Origin: Anaerolineales bacterium
GTDB lineage: Bacteria; Chloroflexota; Anaerolineae; Anaerolineales; UBA6663
DNA length: 7,603 nucleotides
Direction: 5' to 3'
Assembly: GCA_017999235.1 (NCBI GenBank)
Contig: JAGOBN010000177.1
Location: 1 to 7,603 of the forward strand
The notes under the pieces were generated by a model. It worked only from the letters and a program-made list of their open reading frames with translations, was not told the origin of the DNA and ran no database searches. Numbering within the stretch: the first letter of the stretch is position 1; the number at the start of each line of letters is the position of its first letter. This document shows positions 1 to 5,077 of the stretch, in pieces. A program made the translations under genes and the position numbers.

Positions 1-232
1 GGAAGAACACTACTTCAATATCAAACAGGATGAAGAGCACGGCGATGAGGTAGAACCGCACCGGCATGCGGCGCACGGAAGGCCCCAAGGTGCGCATGCC
101 CGACTCATACGGCGCCAGTTTGCGCGGCGTGGGCCGACGTGGGCCGAAAGCATGGCCGATGATGATGACCAAAATCGCCAAAACGACGGCCACCACGAGT
201 AGAACGCCTATCGGCAGATAGTCGGCGATCAT
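1..232 (-). CDS. nuoA: NADH-quinone oxidoreductase subunit A, 5' part (3' end beyond window edge)
   Basis: This is a small membrane subunit of respiratory complex I (NDH-1). It helps form the proton-pumping membrane arm next to the quinone site. About 77 codons are visible. They encode a first transmembrane helix (residues about 6-27, rich in Val, Leu and Ile), then a short polar loop containing the family signature YESG, then RFYLIAVLFILFDIEVVFF, which is the strongly conserved second helix of NuoA/ND3 with its acidic Asp-Ile-Glu. The gene is cut by the left window edge before the third helix. The ATG at 232 is preceded by GGGAG at 6 nt spacing, the best ribosome binding site in the window. 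The frame stays open upstream, so a slightly earlier GTG cannot be fully excluded. It probably heads a nuo operon continuing to the left. Confidence 0.95.
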   Translation of the reverse strand, partial: MIADYLPIGVLLVVAVVLAILVIIIGHAFGPRRPTPRKLAPYESGMRTLGPSVRRMPVRFYLIAVLFILFDIEVVFF

Positions 233-238
233 CCAGAA

Positions 239-243
239 CTCCC
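239..243 (-). promoter_or_regulatory. Ribosome binding site of nuoA
   Basis: On the minus strand GGGAG lies 6 nt before the ATG at 232. It supports that start over in-frame upstream codons. Most other genes in the window have no comparable site, so efficient translation of the complex I operon is plausible. Confidence 0.6.
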
Positions 244-254
244 GAGCGAATTGT

Positions 255-277
255 GCATATTCCGCGGCAGAATATGC
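255..277. repeat. Inverted repeat GCATATTC-N7-GAATATGC upstream of nuoA
   Basis: Two perfect 8-bp arms (255-262 and 270-277) flank a 7-bp GC-rich centre. The arms are AT-rich in a GC-rich genome, and the whole element lies about 23 bp upstream of the nuoA start. No T-tract follows on either strand, so it does not read as a standard intrinsic terminator. It could be an operator for the nuo operon or a hairpin in the nuoA leader. The symmetry is seen directly; the function is inferred. Confidence 0.5.
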
Positions 278-279
278 GA

Positions 280-309
280 ATTTTATCACAATCAAAAGCC
301 GCGGCGCAA
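280..309 (-). promoter_or_regulatory. Possible nuoA promoter
   Basis: On the minus strand TAAAAT (280-285, five of six matches to TATAAT) is preceded at 18 bp by TTGCGC (304-309, only three of six matches to TTGACA). The predicted start of transcription would fall at or in the inverted repeat 255-277. The region is locally AT-rich, which helps, but the -35 element is poor. Confidence 0.3.
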
Positions 310-343
310 CCGCACAAACTGCACAGAACTTGCAGAGCGGATT

Positions 344-1186
344 TCAGGCACCCGCCCGCCCAGCAGGCGGCTGCTCCAGGCCGGCCAGCAGGTCGGTTTC
401 CAGGCCGGCCGGCGCCGCGACCGTGGTCCGGGCGCGCACGAACCGCTCATGGCCAAACCAGCGCCGCCGGTCGGCCTCCGGCAGCGATGCCGCAAAGGTC
501 TTGGGTTCGCCGGTCTCGGCGTCAAACTCAAATTGTGAGCGATGGCACTTGAGCGCATCCAGTTTGAGGCGCATAAAGGCGCTGATCTCCACCGCCGTGG
601 TGATAGCTTCATCCGGCACACCCACGAAGCCCAGCACCTGGCCGCGGATATCGGCGCGCCGATCCCGCAGCGCCGGGATAGAGTCTCGGAAGCTGCGCGG
701 GATGGCAAAGTAGTACAGCTTGGCCGGCGCAAACGGCGCGCCGGCGGCCTCCGCGGCCGGGTCGCCGGCCAGATCAAAGGCCGCGGTCACCGCCTGGCAC
801 AGGGCGATATGGTCCGGATGGCCGTAGCCGCCGCTGGGGTCATGCGTGATCACCACCTGCGGCCGCACCTCCCGGATCAAGCCCGCAATTTGGCGCGCGG
901 CCTCGGCCGGCGGCACCTGATCCACCGCGCCGTCCTGATACCCCAGGAACAGCGGCGCGGAGATGCCCAGCGTCTGGCACGCGCAGGCCACTTCCTGGGA
1001 GCGCACCTGGCCCAGCGTCGCGCGGGTGGCGGCGTCATTTTTGATCTGCGCGTCCGGGCCGTCCCCGCGCGTGGCGCAGGCCACCACCACGCGGGCGCCG
1101 GCGGCCGCGTATTTGGCCAGAGTGCCGCCGCACGAGCCTTCATCGTCTGGGTGCGCGACAATCGCGAGCAAAGTTGGCATGGGCAT
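344..1186 (-). CDS. PIG-L/LmbE family zinc-dependent N-deacetylase
   Basis: The 280-residue protein belongs to the PIG-L/LmbE family, which removes acetyl groups from N-acetylglucosaminyl or related amides (MshB, BshB and Mca are characterised members). The family signature AHPDDE is at residues 11-16: His12 and Asp15 are the expected zinc ligands and Asp14 the expected general base. The second signature GGYGHPDH is at 119-126, with His126 as the third ligand. All key residues are present, so the enzyme should be active. The N-terminus starts directly with the Rossmann-like first strand (TLLAIVAHPDDE), with no signal peptide, suggesting a cytoplasmic enzyme. The start at 1186 (MPMP) or the ATG at 1180 both fit; neither has a clear Shine-Dalgarno site. 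The substrate cannot be decided: thiol cofactor biosynthesis, glycan or lipid deacetylation are all possible. It lies 78 bp downstream of rpoD on the same strand, separated by a hairpin. Confidence 0.93.
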   Translation of the reverse strand: MPMPTLLAIVAHPDDEGSCGGTLAKYAAAGARVVVACATRGDGPDAQIKNDAATRATLGQVRSQEVACACQTLGISAPLFLGYQDGAVDQVPPAEAARQIAGLIREVRPQVVITHDPSGGYGHPDHIALCQAVTAAFDLAGDPAAEAAGAPFAPAKLYYFAIPRSFRDSIPALRDRRADIRGQVLGFVGVPDEAITTAVEISAFMRLKLDALKCHRSQFEFDAETGEPKTFAASLPEADRRRWFGHERFVRARTTVAAPAGLETDLLAGLEQPPAGRAGA

Positions 1187-1213
1187 GGTGGGCGGGCGAC
1201 GAACAGAGCCTGA

Positions 1214-1243
1214 GCGCTCAGCGCGGGAGCGCGGGCTGAGCGC
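1214..1243 (-). terminator. Hairpin between the sigma factor and the deacetylase gene (possible terminator or attenuator)
   Basis: GCGCTCAGC (1214-1222) and GCTGAGCGC (1235-1243) form a perfect 9-bp stem with a 12-nt loop, 21 bp after the rpoD stop. The left arm also belongs to a perfect 12-bp palindrome CTGAGCGCTCAG (1210-1221), so two alternative folds compete. On the minus strand no uridine run follows, so it is not a textbook intrinsic terminator. It could end or stabilise the dnaG-rpoD transcript. Confidence 0.4.
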
Positions 1244-1264
1244 GGCCAGCCGCCGCTCCGGAAC

Positions 1265-2950
1265 TCAACCGAGGTAGTCCCGCAGGGCGCGGCTGCGGGT
1301 GGGATGGCGCAGTTTCCGCAGGGCTTTGGCCTCAATCTGGCGGATGCGCTCGCGCGTGACCCGGAAATACTGGCCGACCTCCTCCAAGGTGTGGTCCTGC
1401 CCGTCCTTCAGGCCAAAGCGCATCTCCAGCACTTCCCGCTCGCGCTCGGTCAGCACGGCCAGCGCGCTGCGCACCTGCTCCTTGAGCAGCTGCTGGGAGG
1501 CGGCCTCCGCCGGCGCCGGCACGGTCTCATCTTCGATGAAGTCCCCGAGCAGGCTCGATTCTTCCGCGCCCACCGGCGTCTCCAGGCTCATCGGCTCCTG
1601 GGCCACGCGCAAAATGCGGCGGACCTTCACCGCGGCCCGCCGCCACTGCCGGTCCAGCATCGGGTCCAGGCGGTCGCCGCGCAGCAAGGTCTCGCGGATA
1701 GTGGCCACTTCCACCGGGGTGAGCAGGTCGAGCTCCAGGGCCACTTCCTCCGAGGTAGGCTCGCGGCCCAATTCCTGCTGGAGATGGCGCTGGATGCGCA
1801 TCAGCCGGTTGATGGTTTCCACCATGTGGACGGGGATGCGGATGGTGCGGGCCTGGTCCGCGATGGCGCGGGTGATGGCCTGCCGGATCCACCAGGTGGC
1901 ATAGGTGCTGAATTTGTAGCCCTTGGTGGGGTCGAACTTCTCCACGGCGCGCAGCAAACCGATGTTGCCTTCCTGGATCAGATCCAGGAAAGAGATGCCG
2001 CGTCCAATATAGCGTTTGGCCACGCTGACCACGAGCCGCAAGTTCGCGCGGATCAGCGCCTTATTGGCCTCGTCGTTGCGCTGGACCACCAGATCAAAGT
2101 CGGCGCGCAGGGTCTTCTCATCCGGCAGCCAGGTGCGGAAGGTGCGCTTCTGAGGCAGATCGAGCTTTTTGGAGCGCTTGTCGTGCCGCTTGTGCCAGTG
2201 CTCGATCAGCCGGTCCTGGGCGTGTTCGGGCAGCAGATACAGGACGACAAAAAGGTGGAAGGCCTCCTGGGCGATCTTATCCCAGCCGCCGTCCCGGCCC
2301 CACTGGCCGCTGGTGAGCAGCCAGGCGCGCAGCGTGGAGGGCCGGCCGGCGACCGTCCAGTCTTGGCGCAGGCCGCGCGCCTCTTCCAGCAGGCCGGCCA
2401 AATCCAGCGGCGGCATCTTGCGCTTGTGGGTCTCGGCGCCCAGGCGCTCCCAGGTGGTTTCCAACTCTTCAAACAGCTCGACGCACAGGGCTTCGTCGGT
2501 GGGCAGGTGGCGGGCCTTGGGGCTGGGCTCGCGGTTGATGAGCGTTTGCAGATGGCGTTCGGCCATCATCTGGGCGGCCAGCCAAATCTCTTGATCCGAG
2601 CCGAGGAGCGATACCTGGCCGATCTCTTTGAGGTACATGCGGACGGGGTCGTCCGCCAGCTCGGCCAGCGAGAAAGCGCCGCTGTCCAGGCCTTCTTCTT
2701 CGATCTCTTCCAGCTCTTCTTCGCCGGGCTCGTCTTCGCCGCCTTCGCTGGCGTCGTCCAGATCCAGATCGTCCAGCTCAACCTGGCCGCCGGCCTCGTC
2801 GTCCGTCTCCGCCTCTTCACCGGCGGCCCCGCGCGGCGCGCGCGGCTCATCGGCGTCGGCGTCGTCCAGCAACGTCGGCTCGTCGGCGTCGGAGAACAGC
2901 TCGTCGCTGTTCGCGTCTTCAGAGACAGAAGATGATTTCCGCTTGGGCAT
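1265..2950 (-). CDS. rpoD: Principal RNA polymerase sigma factor (sigma-70 group 1)
   Basis: The 561-residue housekeeping sigma factor directs RNA polymerase to -10/-35 promoters. Domains in order: an acidic low-complexity N-terminus (25 of residues 41-90 are Asp or Glu) in place of a typical region 1.1; region 1.2 (about 98-128, [17 protein letters not shown]); a long non-conserved segment (about 131-295); region 2 (296-370) with the core-binding [20 protein letters not shown] and the -10-reading [19 protein letters not shown]; region 3 (370-475, [14 protein letters not shown] onward) carrying an apparent extra segment at about 409-440; and region 4 (488-561) with a complete helix-turn-helix (TLEEVGQYF...[18 protein letters not shown]). 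The region 2.4 and 4.2 sequences are those of a group 1 factor. The start at 2950 is the first ATG after an in-frame TAA, but it lacks a good ribosome binding site. The gene follows dnaG after 53 bp, probably in the same transcript. Confidence 0.97.
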   Translation of the reverse strand: MPKRKSSSVSEDANSDELFSDADEPTLLDDADADEPRAPRGAAGEEAETDDEAGGQVELDDLDLDDASEGGEDEPGEEELEEIEEEGLDSGAFSLAELADDPVRMYLKEIGQVSLLGSDQEIWLAAQMMAERHLQTLINREPSPKARHLPTDEALCVELFEELETTWERLGAETHKRKMPPLDLAGLLEEARGLRQDWTVAGRPSTLRAWLLTSGQWGRDGGWDKIAQEAFHLFVVLYLLPEHAQDRLIEHWHKRHDKRSKKLDLPQKRTFRTWLPDEKTLRADFDLVVQRNDEANKALIRANLRLVVSVAKRYIGRGISFLDLIQEGNIGLLRAVEKFDPTKGYKFSTYATWWIRQAITRAIADQARTIRIPVHMVETINRLMRIQRHLQQELGREPTSEEVALELDLLTPVEVATIRETLLRGDRLDPMLDRQWRRAAVKVRRILRVAQEPMSLETPVGAEESSLLGDFIEDETVPAPAEAASQQLLKEQVRSALAVLTEREREVLEMRFGLKDGQDHTLEEVGQYFRVTRERIRQIEAKALRKLRHPTRSRALRDYLG

Positions 2951-2967
2951 CGCTATGTTTTAACTCA

Positions 2968-2979
2968 CCAGGAACCTGG
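2968..2979. repeat. Palindrome CCAGGAACCTGG in the dnaG-rpoD gap
   Basis: Two 5-bp arms separated by AA lie 17 bp before the rpoD start. On the minus strand they touch GGTGAG (2964-2969), the only purine-rich stretch near the start and a weak, somewhat distant (13 nt) Shine-Dalgarno candidate. The loop is too short for a stable RNA hairpin, so a protein-binding site or chance are the alternatives. Confidence 0.3.
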
Positions 2980-3003
2980 GGTGGCTGAATATTACCACTA
3001 GAC

Positions 3004-4953
3004 TCAAACGGCGGGGGCGCGGCGCCGACTCCGCGGCGAAAGCGCCACATCAACGCGGGCGCGGGCGGCGGCCAGCCGCGCCATCTCCGGCTGGATCAAT
3101 TCGGCGCGGACATCGCCCTGCTCCAGCGCGTCGCCGGCCAGAAAGCGCACCTGACTGAGCCGCTGGTCGAGCGCCCGCTGGCGCAAGCGCAGCGTGACCG
3201 AGAGCAAATCCTCATCCGGCCGGGCGGGCGCGGGTGCGGGTGCGGGGGCTGGCTCGCCGGCGCTCACCAGCGCGTCCAGCCGCGCCAAGAGCACCGGGTC
3301 GAGATTATGCCGCAAATAATCGGAAGGTTCAATGTCCACTTGCTCCAGGCCCGCCGCCAGGGCGCGGAAGAGCAATTGATGTTCCAGGCCGGCAAAATCA
3401 TCCGCCGCTAACGGCTCCAGGCCCAGGGTCTGCAGGCCGCGGTCCAGCCGGTATAAACGCTCCGGCTCCAGGAGCAGGCCGCGCAGACAGTGGGCCTCGA
3501 TCTTGGACGGCTCCTCCTCCAGCGGCGGCGGCGCCGGCGGCCGGGCCGTGGGCAGCGGGGCCGGCGGGGACGCGGCCGGCCGTTTGCCGGAGGCCGGCGC
3601 GGCGCGGCGCGCGGTCAGGACGGCCTCGTTGACCTTAAGCAGGCGGGCCAGCTTCTGGCGGTAGACGTCGCGCTCGATGGCGTCGGCCACGTCCTCAATC
3701 AGCGGCAGGATGATGTCCGCCAGTTCGACCTTGACCTTGGGATCGTCGAGGTTGCGGCCGGCGGTCAGGACGCGCAGCACATACTCCACCACGGGCTCGG
3801 CGGCGTCCACGCAGCGCTGCCACTCGGCCGGGTCGCGGCGGATCACGTCATCCGGGTCCAGCCCGTCCGGCAGCGTCATCACCCGGATGTCGGCGCCCAG
3901 CCGGGCTTCAAAGCGCACCAGGCCGCGCGGATCAAAGACCACCTGACCTTCGCGCTCCAGGGCGCCGCGGGCCACCATCACCCCGCGCAGGGCGGCGGCG
4001 TCGCCGGCCGCGTCCGGGTCCAGGGCCAGGATCAGACGTTTGGCGTGCTTCTTGAGCAGGCGCAGCTGATGCTCGGTGAGCGCCGTGCCTTGCGAGGACA
4101 CGACCGTGTTGAAGCCGGCCTGATGCGCGGCCACCACATCCAGGTTGCCTTCCACCACGATGGCGGCGTTGGCGTCGCGGATGGGCTTGCGCGCCAGGTT
4201 CAAACCAAAGAGCGTGCGGCCCTTGTCAAACAGCGCGGTCTGCGGGCTGTTCATGAACTTTGGCACGGCGTCCGGCTGCAGGGCGCGGGCCTGGAAACCC
4301 GTCATACGGCCCTGCTCATCCCGCACCGGGATCATCAACCGGTCGCGAAAGCGGTCAAACTGGCGGGCCGCCGCGCCGGGGCCGTCGGCCTCCCGCACCA
4401 CCACCAGGCCGGCGTCGAGCAGATCCTGCAGCTGGTAGTCGCGGCTCAAAAAATACTTCAGGCCGGCGTCCCAGCTCTCCAAGGCATACCCGAGCTGGAA
4501 CATTTCCACGGCCTGGTCGGTGAGGCCGCGGCCGGCCAGATGCGCGCGGGCCGGGGCGGCCTGGGGCGCGTTCTTGAGCAGGTGGTGGTAGTAGTTGGCG
4601 GCCGTCTCCAGCAGTTGGCGCAGGTGGTTGAGGTTGTCATCCTGCTCGGCCTGTTCCGGCGTGCGCGGTTTGAGCTCCACGCCGGCGCGCTGGGCCAGCA
4701 CCTGCAGCGCGCCGGAGAAATCCAGCCCGTCGCGCTTCATAATGAACTTAAAGATGTCGCCGCCCTCGTTGCACTGGCCGAAGCAGCGCCAGGTGCCGGA
4801 GTCCGGCCAGACCGCGAAGGAGGGCGTGTTGTTTTTGTGGGCGTGGAAGGGGCAGAGCCCCATGTAGGCGCGGCCGGACTTGCGCAGCTTGACGGTCTGC
4901 GCGATCAGTTCGACTGCGTCCAGGCGGGCTTTGATGTCGTCGACGACTGACAT
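3004..4953 (-). CDS. dnaG: DNA primase DnaG
   Basis: The 649-residue primase makes RNA primers for Okazaki fragments at the fork with the DnaB helicase. The N-terminus MSVVDDIKARLDAVELI is typical of the family and fixes the start; a TAA lies in frame directly before the ATG. The CHC2-type zinc-binding domain holds Cys34, His37, Cys57 and Cys61, with C-x3-C rather than the commoner C-x2-C in the second half. The RNA polymerase core follows, with the RFRDRLMIPV strand (201-210) and the TOPRIM domain: AIVVEGNLDVV (264-274, catalytic Glu268) and LDPDAAGDAA (311-320, metal-binding Asp311 and Asp313). A Pro/Ala-rich linker (about 450-482), a helical segment (483-560), an Ala-Pro repeat (568-578) and a final helical segment (580-649) make up the helicase-binding end. 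No Shine-Dalgarno site is visible. It is the first gene after the promoter at 5016-5045 and is followed by rpoD. Confidence 0.97.
   Translation of the reverse strand: MSVVDDIKARLDAVELIAQTVKLRKSGRAYMGLCPFHAHKNNTPSFAVWPDSGTWRCFGQCNEGGDIFKFIMKRDGLDFSGALQVLAQRAGVELKPRTPEQAEQDDNLNHLRQLLETAANYYHHLLKNAPQAAPARAHLAGRGLTDQAVEMFQLGYALESWDAGLKYFLSRDYQLQDLLDAGLVVVREADGPGAAARQFDRFRDRLMIPVRDEQGRMTGFQARALQPDAVPKFMNSPQTALFDKGRTLFGLNLARKPIRDANAAIVVEGNLDVVAAHQAGFNTVVSSQGTALTEHQLRLLKKHAKRLILALDPDAAGDAAALRGVMVARGALEREGQVVFDPRGLVRFEARLGADIRVMTLPDGLDPDDVIRRDPAEWQRCVDAAEPVVEYVLRVLTAGRNLDDPKVKVELADIILPLIEDVADAIERDVYRQKLARLLKVNEAVLTARRAAPASGKRPAASPPAPLPTARPPAPPPLEEEPSKIEAHCLRGLLLEPERLYRLDRGLQTLGLEPLAADDFAGLEHQLLFRALAAGLEQVDIEPSDYLRHNLDPVLLARLDALVSAGEPAPAPAPAPARPDEDLLSVTLRLRQRALDQRLSQVRFLAGDALEQGDVRAELIQPEMARLAAARARVDVALSPRSRRRAPAV
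3224..3252. repeat. Short GC-rich tandem repeat (6-bp unit) inside dnaG
   Basis: The plus strand shows imperfect tandem copies of a GCGGGT-like hexamer. On the coding strand they encode alternating Ala-Pro (about residues 568-577), a rigid extended linker before the last domain of the primase. Slippage at this repeat could vary linker length in whole Ala-Pro units without breaking the frame. Confidence 0.6.
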
Positions 4954-4974
4954 TTAGGAATGCGGACTGAGCAT
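4954..4974 (-). other. Six-codon upstream reading frame abutting the dnaG start
   Basis: On the minus strand an ATG at 4974 opens a frame encoding M-L-S-P-H-S. It ends in TAA, and the next three bases are the dnaG ATG. dnaG has no visible ribosome binding site, so re-initiation from this mini-frame is conceivable. The mini-frame itself also lacks a Shine-Dalgarno site and could be chance. Confidence 0.25.
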
Positions 4975-5015
4975 GGGCAACGGCTAAGATGGTAAAGGTG
5001 CGCTGGGTGCGCCGG

Positions 5016-5045
5016 ATTATAGAGGCGGGCGGAACGACTCGGCAA
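5016..5045 (-). promoter_or_regulatory. Sigma-70-type promoter of dnaG-rpoD
   Basis: On the minus strand a perfect TATAAT (5016-5021) is preceded at 18 bp by TTGCCG (5040-5045, four of six matches to TTGACA). It lies in the gap between the STAND gene stop and dnaG. A transcript starting near 5009 would have a leader of about 55 nt before the dnaG ATG. This is the strongest promoter-like sequence I found in the window. It would let dnaG and rpoD be expressed independently of glyS and the STAND gene, possibly under autoregulation by the housekeeping sigma factor. Confidence 0.65.
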
Positions 5046-5058
5046 GAGGCGGGCGGAA
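5021..5058. repeat. Two perfect 14-bp direct repeats interleaved with the dnaG promoter
   Basis: AGAGGCGGGCGGAA occurs at 5021-5034 and again at 5045-5058, a 24-bp period. On the minus strand (TTCCGCCCGCCTCT) one copy lies just upstream of the -35 element and the other fills most of the -10/-35 spacer. Each overlaps the adjoining hexamer by one base. This layout is typical of a regulator bound at tandem sites, although no regulator can be named. Confidence 0.6.
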
Positions 5059-5077
5059 GTTTAAGGCGGGCCGCGCC

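Larger units (their letters stand above)
233..343. other. Intergenic region between the deacetylase gene and nuoA
   Basis: This 111-bp gap is locally AT-rich compared with the rest of the window. It contains the nuoA ribosome binding site, the inverted repeat at 255-277 and a possible promoter at 280-309. I see no RNA gene or small reading frame of note. Confidence 0.6.

Noticed and set aside
542..1213. Plus-strand open frame opposite the deacetylase
   Set aside because: The minus-strand frame has complete catalytic motifs of the PIG-L family; the plus frame has none.
1304..2935. Long plus-strand open frame (543 codons) opposite rpoD
   Set aside because: It is the antisense shadow of a clearly conserved sigma factor. 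High GC suppresses stop codons, and the translation has no recognisable domain and is dominated by the reverse-complement codon pattern.
3490..4950. Long plus-strand open frame (486 codons) opposite dnaG
   Set aside because: Antisense shadow of the primase gene; its composition (Gly, Gln, His, Val, Leu) reflects the complement of the coding strand and shows no family motif.
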